From Prolixibacteraceae bacterium (GTDB taxonomy: Bacteria > Bacteroidota > Bacteroidia > Bacteroidales > Prolixibacteraceae): a stretch of 64,000 nucleotides of DNA. The notes below the pieces were generated by a model. It saw only the letters and a list, made by a program, of their open reading frames with translations. It ran no database searches and was not told the origin of the DNA. The position numbers and the translations under genes were made by a program. Shown here in pieces: positions 33,364 through 42,665 of the stretch. Every line of letters begins with the position of its first letter. The first letter of the stretch is position 1. The stretch covers positions 1-64,000 of the forward strand of contig JALNYZ010000012.1 of NCBI GenBank assembly GCA_023229575.1, written 5' to 3'.

Positions 33364-33393
33364 CGTAAAGACGTTGCATGCACCGTCTTTACG
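33364..33393. terminator. hairpin between convergent murI and kinase genes
   Basis: CGTAAAGACG (33364-33373) pairs perfectly with CGTCTTTACG (33384-33393) across TTGCATGCAC. It includes the last bases of the kinase gene. Lacks a long T-run, so it may be a REP-type element as much as a terminator. Confidence 0.6.
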
Positions 33394-34486
33394 ATGCCAT
33401 GATCACAATTTGTTCCATGGCATCCGCATTTTCCTCCAGCACCTCCAAATATCGGATTTGGGACAAACTCCTGACCTTGTTGTGTTCGGGGTAAGAAATT
33501 TTGTAATATGTGTCACCATTCAGGTAATCGGTGAGGAAGCGGGTTGCTTGTTCCCAAACCATGTATCGGCAGGAGAAGGCAAGGTTCTCTTTCTCCAGGT
33601 CTGTCAGGAACATTTTGCTTTCGGAAAGATATCCCCGGGCATACGCTTCGTAGTATCCGGCATTGAAACCTATTTTACTTGTATCAGGTTCATCTTCTAC
33701 CGCAGTATCGCCCAAAGTCCGAATGGCATCCCCAAAATCAAAAAGGATACTTCCAGGCATTACAGTGTCTAAATCTATTACACATAAAATGTTGCCATTT
33801 GAATCATAAAGGACATTGTTAATTTTGGTATCGTTGTGTGTGATCCGTAATGGCAATATTCCTTCGTCGAGCCATTGTTGCAACCGCGTCATTTCTGCAG
33901 AACGTGCCATTAATTTTTCGATTTCGGCTTTCATTTCCTCTTTTCTTCCGGCAGCGTCGTTGGCAATGGCCTGTTCGAATTGCCAAAAGCGGAATTTTCC
34001 ATTGTGAAAATTAGGAATTGTATCTATCAACAGTTTTCCATCCAGGTCGGCCAGTTGAAGTTGGAACTTTCCAAATGCCTTTCCCGCGCTGTACGCCTGG
34101 TCAGGATTTGTTACTGCTTCAATTCCATAAGAATCACGAATAAAAATGAAAAGTGTCCAAAAATCCCCGGAACTGTCCTGAACATAATACTTTCCATCGG
34201 ACGCCTGGAGGTAGGTCATTACTTTCCGGTCTGCTTCGGGTTCACCTGCCTTTTCCAGTTGTGCACGAATGTGGCCTGTAGCCAGAAGGATGTTGTTCAC
34301 CATTCCGGGTACGTCCTTGAAAATATGGTGGTTTTTACGTTGCAAAATAAAATCCGGAGTCTCTTCACCCTTGGTGCGAATGAGAAAGGTGTCATTGATA
34401 TGGCCATGGCCAAAAGGTTTCCATTCCGAAACCAGTTCTGTTCGGCCAAAAGATGATAATAACTGATTAATCTGCAGGTCGTTCAT
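33389..34486 (-). CDS. NahK-like sugar kinase (aminoglycoside phosphotransferase fold)
   Basis: 365 aa. LRITHNDTKINNVLYD is the catalytic loop and CVIDLDTVMPGS the DFG-equivalent metal site of the APH/choline kinase fold. Close relatives in gut Bacteroidota and bifidobacteria are N-acetylhexosamine 1-kinases that phosphorylate the anomeric carbon. The neighbouring nucleotidylyltransferase and FucP-like transporter genes fit a sugar salvage route. Which sugar is used cannot be read from sequence. Confidence 0.75.
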   Translation of the reverse strand: MNDLQINQLLSSFGRTELVSEWKPFGHGHINDTFLIRTKGEETPDFILQRKNHHIFKDVPGMVNNILLATGHIRAQLEKAGEPEADRKVMTYLQASDGKYYVQDSSGDFWTLFIFIRDSYGIEAVTNPDQAYSAGKAFGKFQLQLADLDGKLLIDTIPNFHNGKFRFWQFEQAIANDAAGRKEEMKAEIEKLMARSAEMTRLQQWLDEGILPLRITHNDTKINNVLYDSNGNILCVIDLDTVMPGSILFDFGDAIRTLGDTAVEDEPDTSKIGFNAGYYEAYARGYLSESKMFLTDLEKENLAFSCRYMVWEQATRFLTDYLNGDTYYKISYPEHNKVRSLSQIRYLEVLEENADAMEQIVIMAS

Positions 34487-34491
34487 GTTTC

Positions 34492-34605
34492 TGATGTGTT
34501 GATGTGTTGATGTGTTGATGTGATGATGCGATGATTGTTTGATGTGAGGATTGTTTGATGTGATGATTCATCAACACATCAGCTAATTAACACATAAGCA
34601 CATCA
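34492..34605. repeat. TGATGTGT octamer repeat with inverted half
   Basis: Three perfect TGATGTGT units (34492-34515) plus variants (TGATGTGA, TGATGCGA, TTTGATGTGA) are followed by complementary CATCAACACATCAGC and CACATAAGCACATC. The pair can form a long hairpin. The unit is one base from that at 195-220. Confidence 0.7.
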
Positions 34606-34612
34606 TCTCCGT

Positions 34613-35509
34613 TTACCACAACTGTTTAGGGTAAATTCCTTCAGCTATTAACTTGTCAATTTTACCCTTGACGATGGGTTTATCTTCTTTGTAAGTGACC
34701 CCAAACCATGGGGAATCACATTCGATCACTATGGTCTTGATATTGCCTTTAACAATGTTGTCGTTGATGAGAAGAGGAATGAAATATTCCGATTTCAGCT
34801 CATTTCCATGTTCTCTCAGGAATTGGGCAAATCCTTCTTTTAAATAGTTGAACACGTTTGGTTTTAGTCCCCAGAAATTCATCGAAACGGGGCTTCTGGG
34901 GCTCAGCAGGTGACGGCTGTCCTCTTCATAATAGAAAATGCCGTCATCTTCCCCTTTGATCTTAGTGCGTTCCACAACCGTTGTCAGATATCCGTTTTTA
35001 TCTGTCGCGCAGACTCCTCTTGATACGGTGCCGTGATCGGAAAGTGTATTTCCGATATTGTACCCAATCATGGAATATTCATTCGGTTCGGCTGAAGAGA
35101 TTAGAAAATCGGCCATGGCCTTGTAGGCTTTTGTCCCGTAAAAATCATCCGCGTTGATGACAGCCATCGGTTCATTGGCAACACCATCGGCCATCAGCAA
35201 AGCATGTCCGGTCCCCCATGGTTTTTCCCTCTCCGGGAACAAAGAGAAACCGGCAGGAAGTTTATCGATTGATTGGTAAACATATTCAACTTCGATCTTG
35301 CCTTTTAGATTCGGATCAAAACGTTCCTTGAAAGCAACTTCAAAATCGTGGCGGATAACGAAGATAACTTTCCCAAAACCGGCACGTAATGCATCGTAAA
35401 GTGAGTAATCGATGATCGCTTCCCCGTTGGGACCAACTTCGTCAAGTTGTTTTAATCCCCCGTAGCGGCTGCCCATGCCGGCAGCCAGGATGATAAGGGT
35501 GGGTTTCAT
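34613..35509 (-). CDS. sugar-phosphate nucleotidylyltransferase
   Basis: 298 aa from the ATG at 35509 (a TTG two codons earlier is less likely). ILAAGMGSRYGGLKQLDEVGPNGEAIIDY is the NTP-binding signature, and VINADDFYG carries the metal-binding Asp. It would join a sugar 1-phosphate to a nucleotide. Placed between the kinase and transporter genes, it is the second step of a kinase-then-activation route. Confidence 0.82.
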   Translation of the reverse strand: MKPTLIILAAGMGSRYGGLKQLDEVGPNGEAIIDYSLYDALRAGFGKVIFVIRHDFEVAFKERFDPNLKGKIEVEYVYQSIDKLPAGFSLFPEREKPWGTGHALLMADGVANEPMAVINADDFYGTKAYKAMADFLISSAEPNEYSMIGYNIGNTLSDHGTVSRGVCATDKNGYLTTVVERTKIKGEDDGIFYYEEDSRHLLSPRSPVSMNFWGLKPNVFNYLKEGFAQFLREHGNELKSEYFIPLLINDNIVKGNIKTIVIECDSPWFGVTYKEDKPIVKGKIDKLIAEGIYPKQLW

Positions 35510-35532
35510 ATACAATAGAAATATTATAAGGA

Positions 35533-36747
35533 TTAATTTCTGATTTTATGACCGCTCAACGCGTAATACAAGATAAACAGGAAACAAGGTATGGCTATCC
35601 AATAAGCATTCTGACCTCCGAAGGCATCCTTCATGAAACCGTAAATCGTTGGAATAACGGCACCGCCAACAATGGCGATCACCATAAGGGAAGAACCGGC
35701 TTTTGTAAATTTACCAAGGTCGGCCATCGCGAGGGGCCAGATTGAGGGCCACATAAGCGAACAACCGAGGGCCATCAACGATACAAAATAGATGGAGATT
35801 TGGGGGGAAGTAATGACAACCATCAGCGAACCAAAAATAGCGATAGATGCGCAAACGAGCAACGCTTTCGACTGACTGATGTATTTGGGGATTAAAGTAG
35901 CACCAAAAATGTAACCAATCACCATTCCAATAGGGGCCACCCAGGCATACAAATCAGGATTGGGTAATTTTAGACTGGTAGCATAATCAACAAGCGTTCC
36001 TAAAGAGATGGTTTCAACACCAACATAGAGAAACAGGGACAAAACTCCCAGTACAAGGTGAGGAAATTGCCAAATGGATGTTTTCCCCTCCGCATAAGGG
36101 CAATCCTCGGCGCTGGTTGGATCTTCGCCGGCTGCTTTCACCTCGGGCAGTGGTGAAAAATAGGCCAATACCCCTAAAAGAAGGAATACGCCAATGATAA
36201 TGTTAAAAGGTAGGTTAATGTCGGTCAACTGAACATCTTTGACACTCTTACTGATGACCAACGAGAGGAAAAGCGGAGAGACGGGCCATGCCAATTTGTT
36301 GCATATGCCCATGATACTCATGCGTTTGGCGGCGCTTTCGATAGGGCCCAGAATGGTGATGTATGGGTTTACAGAGGCTTGAAGAAAAGCATTTCCGATA
36401 CCGCTTACAAAGGATGCCAATAGAAACAATGCAAGGCTCCCCATTTTTGCGGATGGAATAAAGAGATAAAAGCCCAGGGCAAACATTAAAAATGAAAGGG
36501 ACATGGTTTTTTTGTAGCCTATTTTACTGATCACCAAAGAGGCCGGATAACCGAATATCAAAAATGCCGAAAAGGTAGCAGCAATAACCAGATATGATTG
36601 TCCGGAGGATATTTTAAGTGACTGGCTTAACAAGGGAATTAGGTAACTATTGATTCCAAAGGCAAACCCGATTGCGAAAAACATTGTTCCAACAATTAAA
36701 AGTGGAACAAAAAAGCCCTTCTTACTGTCTGTTTGTGTCAATTCCAT
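35533..36747 (-). CDS. FucP/GluP-like MFS sugar transporter
   Basis: 404 aa with about 12 hydrophobic helices. FGINSYLIPLL, GYKKTMSLSFLMFALGFYLF, ASVNPYITILGP (the ...NP... motif of the FHS family) and GCSLMWPSIWPLAMADLGKFTKAGSSLM are typical of fucose/glucose:H+ symporters. First gene of the sugar-salvage set, probably importing the sugar used by the kinase. Confidence 0.88.
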   Translation of the reverse strand: MELTQTDSKKGFFVPLLIVGTMFFAIGFAFGINSYLIPLLSQSLKISSGQSYLVIAATFSAFLIFGYPASLVISKIGYKKTMSLSFLMFALGFYLFIPSAKMGSLALFLLASFVSGIGNAFLQASVNPYITILGPIESAAKRMSIMGICNKLAWPVSPLFLSLVISKSVKDVQLTDINLPFNIIIGVFLLLGVLAYFSPLPEVKAAGEDPTSAEDCPYAEGKTSIWQFPHLVLGVLSLFLYVGVETISLGTLVDYATSLKLPNPDLYAWVAPIGMVIGYIFGATLIPKYISQSKALLVCASIAIFGSLMVVITSPQISIYFVSLMALGCSLMWPSIWPLAMADLGKFTKAGSSLMVIAIVGGAVIPTIYGFMKDAFGGQNAYWIAIPCFLFILYYALSGHKIRN

Positions 36748-36776
36748 GTCAGTTTAGTTTTAATGTGGCAATAATA

Positions 36777-36784
36777 CAAATATA
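36777..36784 (-). promoter_or_regulatory. -7 element for the sugar transporter operon
   Basis: On the minus strand TATATTTG fits TAnnTTTG, 29 bases before the transporter start; the -33 position reads CTTC, a poor match. Confidence 0.4.
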
Positions 36785-36836
36785 TTCTATATATAGTTTG
36801 AACGAAGATTTCAAATACCATAGGGATTTCACCCGC

Positions 36837-37352
36837 CTACTCTTTGTACCAGGACGAATAGGTATGATAATTATTTGCTATGCGATTGATCTCCCCTTCG
36901 ATCAGTTCGATGCTGATCTCCTTGATTTTTTTTGCCGGCGATCCAGCGAAAATAGAGCCAGATTCCACAACTGTCCCTTTGGTAACCACAGCGCCAGCAG
37001 CCACGATTGAATTACTTTGGATGATGGCATCATCCAGCACAACGGCATTCATCCCGATCAGCACATTGTCATGAATGGTGCATCCATGTACAATGGCCCC
37101 GTGGGCAATAGAAACGTTGTTCCCGATGTTCGTGGCAGATTTTTCAAATGTACCGTGAATGACGGCATTGTCCTGGATATTGACGTTATCTCCAATTTTT
37201 ATGTAGTTGACATCACCTCTTAAAACGGCGCCAAACCAAACGCTGCAATTGCTTCCAATTACAATATCGCCAAGAATTACGGAGTTCTCAGCAAGGAAAC
37301 AATTATCGCCAATTTGGGGTATTTTCCCGCGTAACGTTTTTATGATGGCCAT
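36837..37352 (-). CDS. gamma-carbonic anhydrase family protein
   Basis: 171 aa from the ATG at 37352; the longer reading lacks similarity. Left-handed beta-helix hexapeptide repeats run through most of the protein (ENSVILGDIVIGSNCSVWFGAVLRGDVNYIKIGDN), and His residues in VIHGTF, IAHGAIVHG supply the trimer-interface metal site. YrdA/PaaY-type proteins bind zinc or iron; activity as a carbonic anhydrase varies. Confidence 0.88.
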   Translation of the reverse strand: MAIIKTLRGKIPQIGDNCFLAENSVILGDIVIGSNCSVWFGAVLRGDVNYIKIGDNVNIQDNAVIHGTFEKSATNIGNNVSIAHGAIVHGCTIHDNVLIGMNAVVLDDAIIQSNSIVAAGAVVTKGTVVESGSIFAGSPAKKIKEISIELIEGEINRIANNYHTYSSWYKE

Positions 37353-37366
37353 TTTCCAAAAAAGTT

Positions 37367-37374
37367 TATTTTTG
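37367..37374 (+). promoter_or_regulatory. -7 element for korAB
   Basis: TATTTTTG at 37367-37374, 35 bases before korA; the -33 match is poor. Confidence 0.35.
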
Positions 37375-37408
37375 TGGTTCAAAAGTAGCAAATAATTATT
37401 TCAACCAC

Positions 37409-39250
37409 ATGTCTATTGAAACAAAAGTAATTGAACTGGAAGAGGTGTCGATTAGGTTTTCGGGCGATTCAGGTGACGGAATGCAACTCACCGGAACGTT
37501 GTTTTCTGATACCACCTCCCTGATAGGAAACGACATTTCGACCTTCCCCGATTATCCATCTGAGATCCGTGCACCCCAGGGAACAGTAGCGGGTGTATCT
37601 GGTTTTCAGATTCAGTTTGGAAGCAAAAAAGTAAGCACCCCAGGTGATTTGGCGCATGTACTGGTTGCCATGAATCCAGCCGCGGTAAAAGCCAACGCCA
37701 AGTTTATGATGCCTGGCGGAACTATTTTTTATGATTCAGACAGTTTCAACCAAAAGAATTTTGAAAAGGCGAAATTTGCTACCGATGATCCGTTTACTGA
37801 GCTGAACCTTTTAGACCATATTAAGGTTCCGGTTCCAATTACGCAGTTGACCAGAGAGTCATTGAAGGATCTCGAAGTCGACAACAAAAGTATCCTGCGT
37901 AGCAAGAATATGTTCGCCCTTGGGCTTATATGCTGGGTATTCAGCCGTCCGCTCGATTACATTGAAAATTACATTACCAGGAAGTTTGGGAAGAAAGAGT
38001 TGGTGCTCGAAGCCAACCTGAGGGTTTTGCATGCCGGTTACAATTACGCCTGGAACCTGCAGCACATGACGCCCAGATATATTGTCCATCCTGCGCCGAT
38101 TGAGAAGGGTCTCTACAGGAATATCAGCGGTAACTTAGCTACGGCCTGGGGTTTATTGGCTGCCGCGGAGAAGGCCGGATTGGAACTTTTCATCGGTTCT
38201 TATCCCATAACACCGGCTACGGAAGTATTACAGGCGCTTGCCGAACGAAAAGACCTTGGAGTAAAGAGTTTCCAGGCAGAAGATGAGATCGCGGGTATCT
38301 GCACAACTATAGGAGCTTCTTTTGCCGGTGATTTGGCTGTTACCTCAACGTCAGGTCCGGGTTTCGCGTTAAAATCTGAAGCGCTGGGCTTGGGCGTGAT
38401 CGCGGAGTTGCCACTGGTGGTGGTGAATGTTCAGCGTGGTGGTCCTTCGACGGGCCTTCCTACCAAAACCGAGCAATCAGACCTTTTGCAGACGCTTTAT
38501 GGAAGAAATGGTGAGAGTCCGGTTGTGGTAGTTGCCGCTTCAACGCCTTCTGATTGTTTCCATTATGCTTTTATGTCTGCTAAGATTGCTTTGGAAAGAA
38601 TGGTGCCGGTGGTGCTGCTAACCGATGGGTTTCTAGGAAATGGCACAGAACCATGGAAGGTTCCAACTGTGGCTGAATTGCCTTCAATAACCCCAAGAAT
38701 TGCAAAAGACGCCTCAAAATTCAAGCCATATCAACGTGATCCAAAAACGCTGGCGCGCGAGTGGGCATTTCCCGGGATGGATGGTTTCCAACATCGGGTT
38801 GGCGGACTGGAGAAAGATGCAGCGGGTAATGTTAGTCACGATCCTGCCAACCATCAGTTGATGTGTGAAATAAGAAGGGACAAGGTGGAGGCCGTAGCAG
38901 ATATGTTACCCAAACTCGAATTGGTCGGCGAAAGCACGGGAGACCTTTTGGTAGTTGGTTGGGGAGGAACATTGGGCCACCTGGATACCGCCGTCAGGGA
39001 GTTACAGGCCAAAGGCACAAAAATCAGCCTTGCCCATTTTAATTACATCAAACCGCTGCCTTCCAATACGAAAGAGCTCTTCTCTAAATTTGAAAAGATT
39101 GTCGTTTGCGAATTAAACCTTGGTCAGTTTGTTGGGTATCTGCGTGATAGACTGCCTGAACATCAATACCATCAATTCAACAAAGTTCAGGGACTTCCCT
39201 TTACTATCCAGGAACTTTCAGATCACTTTATTAAACTCATAGAGGAATAA
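37409..39250 (+). CDS. korA: 2-oxoacid:ferredoxin oxidoreductase, fused gamma-alpha subunit
   Basis: 613 aa. Residues about 10-195 are the gamma domain (FSGDSGDGMQLTGTLFSD, APQGTVAGVSGFQIQFGS); about 225-600 the alpha domain (SYPITPATEV, QAEDEIAGICTTIGASFAGD, STSGPGFALKSEALGLGVIAELPLVVVNVQRGGPSTG). Together with KorB it oxidises 2-oxoglutarate or a related 2-oxoacid to the acyl-CoA with ferredoxin as acceptor. Gene is 2 bases from korB. Confidence 0.93.
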   Translation: MSIETKVIELEEVSIRFSGDSGDGMQLTGTLFSDTTSLIGNDISTFPDYPSEIRAPQGTVAGVSGFQIQFGSKKVSTPGDLAHVLVAMNPAAVKANAKFMMPGGTIFYDSDSFNQKNFEKAKFATDDPFTELNLLDHIKVPVPITQLTRESLKDLEVDNKSILRSKNMFALGLICWVFSRPLDYIENYITRKFGKKELVLEANLRVLHAGYNYAWNLQHMTPRYIVHPAPIEKGLYRNISGNLATAWGLLAAAEKAGLELFIGSYPITPATEVLQALAERKDLGVKSFQAEDEIAGICTTIGASFAGDLAVTSTSGPGFALKSEALGLGVIAELPLVVVNVQRGGPSTGLPTKTEQSDLLQTLYGRNGESPVVVVAASTPSDCFHYAFMSAKIALERMVPVVLLTDGFLGNGTEPWKVPTVAELPSITPRIAKDASKFKPYQRDPKTLAREWAFPGMDGFQHRVGGLEKDAAGNVSHDPANHQLMCEIRRDKVEAVADMLPKLELVGESTGDLLVVGWGGTLGHLDTAVRELQAKGTKISLAHFNYIKPLPSNTKELFSKFEKIVVCELNLGQFVGYLRDRLPEHQYHQFNKVQGLPFTIQELSDHFIKLIEE

Positions 39251-39252
39251 CC

Positions 39253-40269
39253 ATGTTGGAAACAATAAATTATACGCTCAAAGACTTCAAGAGCGAGAAC
39301 GAAGTAAGATGGTGTCCCGGATGCGGCGACCATGCCGTTTTGAATGCCGTCCAAAAGGCGATGGCCAATCTGGGCATACGGCAAGAAGATTTTGCCGTTA
39401 TCTCCGGCATCGGGTGTTCTTCCCGCTTTCCTTATTATATGAGCACTTATGGGTTCCATACCATCCACGGTAGGGCTGCCGCGATTGCTTCCGGAGTGAA
39501 GTGCGCCAATCCAAAATTGACTGTTTGGGAGATTACCGGCGACGGTGATGCGCTGGCCATTGGTGGAAACCACTTTATTCATGTGATCAGAAGAAACATT
39601 GATATCAACATCATCCTGTTCAACAACAAGATTTACGGATTAACCAAGGGGCAATATTCGCCCACCACCGATCGTGGTTTTGTCACCAAGACCTCTCCGA
39701 TGGGTACCATCGAAGACCCTTTCGTACCCGGACAGCTGGTTCTTGGGGCGGGTGGTACTTTTTTTGCACGCTGCGTCGACAACAACCTGAAACATTCGCA
39801 GGAGGTGTTCGAAGAAGCCGCCAGATTCAATGGTACCTCTGTGGTGGAAGTACTTCAAAACTGTGTCATCTTCAACGATGGTATCCATGAAGCCATTTCA
39901 GATCCTAAAACCAGGGAAGAGCGGCAGATTTTCCTGAAACAAGGTGAACCGATGATCTTTGGAAACAACCGCGACAAAGGGATCGTCCTTGAAAAGGGAA
40001 AACTCAGGGTAGTCCATTTGGGCGAGGGTGGCGCGAAACCGGAGGATGTTCTGGTTCATGATGCAAATGATCAGGATGGATTCCTGCACCAGTCACTCAT
40101 TAACATGAAATTGCCTGACTTCCCTGTTGCAATGGGGGTTATCCGTGCGGTCCCATCCAAAGTTTACAACGAGGCGATGGAGGCGCAAATACTGGAAGCA
40201 AAAGCAAAATCCAAAATCAGTTGTGTCGATCAGTTGTTGTCCAGTGGGAATACCTGGACGGTGGAATAG
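39253..40269 (+). CDS. korB: 2-oxoacid:ferredoxin oxidoreductase, beta subunit
   Basis: 338 aa. WCPGCGDHAVLNAVQKAM near the start and GDGDALAIGGNHFIHVIRRNIDINIILFNNKIYGLTKGQ form the thiamine diphosphate-Mg site. This length and the lack of a 4Fe-4S domain match the Kor type. Cotranscribed with korA. Confidence 0.93.
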   Translation: MLETINYTLKDFKSENEVRWCPGCGDHAVLNAVQKAMANLGIRQEDFAVISGIGCSSRFPYYMSTYGFHTIHGRAAAIASGVKCANPKLTVWEITGDGDALAIGGNHFIHVIRRNIDINIILFNNKIYGLTKGQYSPTTDRGFVTKTSPMGTIEDPFVPGQLVLGAGGTFFARCVDNNLKHSQEVFEEAARFNGTSVVEVLQNCVIFNDGIHEAISDPKTREERQIFLKQGEPMIFGNNRDKGIVLEKGKLRVVHLGEGGAKPEDVLVHDANDQDGFLHQSLINMKLPDFPVAMGVIRAVPSKVYNEAMEAQILEAKAKSKISCVDQLLSSGNTWTVE

Positions 40270-40277
40270 AGATATAA

Positions 40278-40366
40278 GATATGAGTTATGAGTTATGAGT
40301 TATGAGTTATGAGTTATGAGTTATGAGTGAATCCGTTAACTCATAACTTATAACTCATATCTTTTT
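40278..40366. repeat. ATGAGTT heptamer repeat and hairpin
   Basis: Six perfect ATGAGTT units and one ATGAGTG (40281-40329), then the complementary AACTCATAACTTATAACTCAT (40338-40358) and CTTTTT. It folds into a long hairpin with a T-run just after korB, so it probably also ends that transcript. Confidence 0.75.
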
Positions 40367-40700
40367 ATATTGTTTTGTGTTGTTTTAGAGCTGGTTGTCA
40401 TTTAGATTTAGCTGCTCATATCTCATCGCAAAAACATTATTATAGGCCTCTTTCAGATCATCCGACAGGAAGTTTATCAATCAATATGATGGCCTTTGAT
40501 TTGCTAGTAACTAGCATTGTAAAGGTTGGAAGATCAGACGAATGATCTATTGAAGTTTTATATTCTATCTGGGAAAGTATCGGATATTGTCAAGCGTGAT
40601 AATATCCGATATTTTTCTTTGGAAGCAGTGATAATCAGAAGTACAAACCAATTTTTGCGGTCCTTTGTCGTAAGGATTAGGTTTTTAATTAACCTTCTGA
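40367..40700. other. gap before the sigma factor gene, no gene supported
   Basis: Besides a terminator-like hairpin at 40578-40616 and a -7 element at its right end, I see no coding pattern. ORFs of about 60-75 codons here lack any family features. Confidence 0.5.
40578..40616 (+). terminator. terminator-like hairpin in the gap
   Basis: TATCGGATATT (40578-40588) pairs with AATATCCGATA (40601-40611), followed by TTTTTC. No gene upstream obviously needs it; it could be an attenuator or the end of an unseen small RNA. Confidence 0.6.
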
Positions 40701-40708
40701 TACCTTTG
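40701..40708 (+). promoter_or_regulatory. -7 element of the sigma factor gene
   Basis: TACCTTTG fits TAnnTTTG, 77 bases before the sigma gene; no consensus -33 element. Confidence 0.4.
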
Positions 40709-40784
40709 TAATGCAAAAGGCCCGATGCGAAAAGATTTAGCAGGCTATATTTTATGCTGTATTTGAACTGCCATACTACCAAAC

Positions 40785-41369
40785 ATGGTTCAACCCGAAA
40801 ATAGAAATTTATATTTGGATATCAGGAATCCTGAATTTTTTGACGATCTCTTCAGGCAGTATTCCAGGCCTTTGTTTTACTTTGCTGCCAAGTTCGTTGA
40901 AGACGAAGTTGCCAAAGACATTGTGCAGGATATTTTTGTGAAACTTTGGTCCGGTCACGAGATAATTATCAGTAAATCCCTAAATTCCCTTCTGTTTACA
41001 ATGGTTAAAAACAGTTGCTTGCAGCATCTCGAAAAACAGAAAGTCAGGAGCAAATATATTGAATCTGCCAAATGGAAGTTGCAGAAAAAAGAATTGCAGT
41101 TTTACATGGAAGAGACTACCAGTTTAATTGAACGTGAACTGGAAGATAAACTGGACGAAGTTTTGGAGGGTCTGCCAGAGCGTTGCAGACAAATTTTCAT
41201 GCTCAGCAGGTTCGAACACAAAAAATACCAGGAGATAGCCGACGAGCTTGATATCTCTGTCAAAGCCGTCGAAAAGCAGGTTTCCAAAGCCCTGGCCACC
41301 ATCCGTACCGAGATGAAAGACTATTTACCGCTTCTCTTGTATTTATCCTCTCATTTGTTTAGGACTTAA
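40785..41369 (+). CDS. ECF RNA polymerase sigma-70 factor (Bacteroidota expansion type)
   Basis: 194 aa. Region 2 (FDDLFRQYSRPLFYFAAKFVEDEVAKDIVQDIFVKLW) and region 4 (LEGLPERCRQIFMLSRFEHKKYQEIADELDISVKAVEKQVSKALATIR) are intact. It should drive the SusC/D operon downstream once released by the FecR protein encoded next, in response to glycan binding at SusC. Confidence 0.93.
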   Translation: MVQPENRNLYLDIRNPEFFDDLFRQYSRPLFYFAAKFVEDEVAKDIVQDIFVKLWSGHEIIISKSLNSLLFTMVKNSCLQHLEKQKVRSKYIESAKWKLQKKELQFYMEETTSLIERELEDKLDEVLEGLPERCRQIFMLSRFEHKKYQEIADELDISVKAVEKQVSKALATIRTEMKDYLPLLLYLSSHLFRT

Positions 41370-41530
41370 GATAACGGTCAAATTAACCGGATTCCATTGA
41401 TTTTTTTTAATCACATTCCCTGCGAATTAACCCAATTTCGCCTGATAGAATAATTTCTGAAAAAAAAACATTCCTAATGGTAGGGTTTTATCCTCTCTAC
41501 CGATCATAGAGTCGTAAAGCAAATAAAGTT

Positions 41531-42520
41531 ATGTCTGAAATCAACAGCATCATTCAAAAATATCTTCTTGGAAGAACATCCGAAGAGGAAGAACTGCAGC
41601 TTTATCTATGGATGAAAGAAACGCCGGATAATGAAAAACGGCTGTTCGCGGAAAAGGATATATGGGATCTATATGGGTTTCATTTCGACCGGAAAAGTTA
41701 TGAAGTCGCTTCAGAATTGGAATTGTTAAAGTCTCGCATTGAATCCAGTAAAATACGGTCAGGCCACTCCTTCATGCGAGTGCTGAAATTAGCCGCCATG
41801 TTTCTCGTCGTTTTTGGATTGGGTTGGGCGAGCCGGTATATTCATCTCAACAAGGAGGAACATCTGGCCGAGGTTACCATGCAGGACGTTTATGTTCCCA
41901 AAGGACAAGTCAATCAACTGTTTTTAGCAGACGGAACGAGAATTTGGATTAATTCAGAAACGCGACTTACAATACCATCCGTATTTGCCCCAAATGAACG
42001 CATCGTAAAATTGAACGGGGAAGCTTTCTTTGAAGTTGCCAAAGACAAGAAACGACCTTTCAGGGTTGAAGTGAACGGACAACAGATCGAAGTATTGGGA
42101 ACCTCATTCAATGTGAGGGCCTACAATAACTCCAACGAAATTGAAACCACACTGGCCTCAGGTCAGATACGGTTGCTTACCGGAGGCCAAACTACACTTC
42201 TCAAACCGGGAGAGCAAGGCCTTTTTGATCGGAAAAGTAACAAACTTACCATAGATACTGTTGATCCGGAATCTTTTATTTCGTGGAAAGATGGCAGGTA
42301 TGAGTTTCACAACAAGGATTTAATCGAAGTATTCAAAGTGGTTGAGCGGTGGTATGATGTTGATATTACTGCAGATGAAACCCAATTTAAAGGGATGCAC
42401 TTTTCAGGGGTGATAAAGAGAAATAAAGACGTTAAACATTTTTTGGAGATGCTTAATAAATCCATCTCAATTCGTTATGTAATAGATACAGACAAAGTAC
42501 GAATTGAGAACGCAAATTAA
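41531..42520 (+). CDS. FecR-type anti-sigma factor
   Basis: 329 aa. Cytoplasmic N-terminal domain (about 1-80), one membrane helix (VLKLAAMFLVVFGLGWASRYI, about 83-103), then the periplasmic FecR domain (VYVPKGQVNQLFLADGTRIWINSETRLTIPSVF, GEAFFEVAKDKKRPFRVEV). It links the STN domain of SusC to the ECF sigma factor. Confidence 0.93.
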   Translation: MSEINSIIQKYLLGRTSEEEELQLYLWMKETPDNEKRLFAEKDIWDLYGFHFDRKSYEVASELELLKSRIESSKIRSGHSFMRVLKLAAMFLVVFGLGWASRYIHLNKEEHLAEVTMQDVYVPKGQVNQLFLADGTRIWINSETRLTIPSVFAPNERIVKLNGEAFFEVAKDKKRPFRVEVNGQQIEVLGTSFNVRAYNNSNEIETTLASGQIRLLTGGQTTLLKPGEQGLFDRKSNKLTIDTVDPESFISWKDGRYEFHNKDLIEVFKVVERWYDVDITADETQFKGMHFSGVIKRNKDVKHFLEMLNKSISIRYVIDTDKVRIENAN

Positions 42521-42546
42521 TTGAAACTAAATCAAAACTTATAAAG

Positions 42547-42640
42547 AAGGAGGTGAACCAGTAGAACACAGGAAACTATGAACGAAAAAACGGAGAATGT
42601 ACCACCATCCTCCGTTTCAATGCAAGTCTTAAATAAATAA
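42547..42640 (+). promoter_or_regulatory. leader of susC: long SD-like site, short ORF and hairpin
   Basis: AAGGAGGTGA (42547-42556) is a ten-base Shine-Dalgarno-like site, rare in this phylum. A 20-codon ORF starts at 42578 (MNEKTENVPPSSVSMQVLNK). Inside it AAACGGAG (42588-42595) and CTCCGTTT (42610-42617) form a hairpin. The segment lies in the 145-base gap between fecR and susC and may be a regulatory leader. Confidence 0.4.
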
Positions 42641-42665
42641 AACTTTTCTAATTCAAAACAAAAGT

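Noticed and set aside
34492..34605. Possible CRISPR array from regularly spaced TGATGTGT units
   Set aside because: Units are contiguous without spacers and followed by an inverted half; no cas genes nearby.
40526..40711. 61-codon plus ORF before the sigma factor
   Set aside because: Runs through a terminator-like hairpin and the promoter region; no protein-like features.
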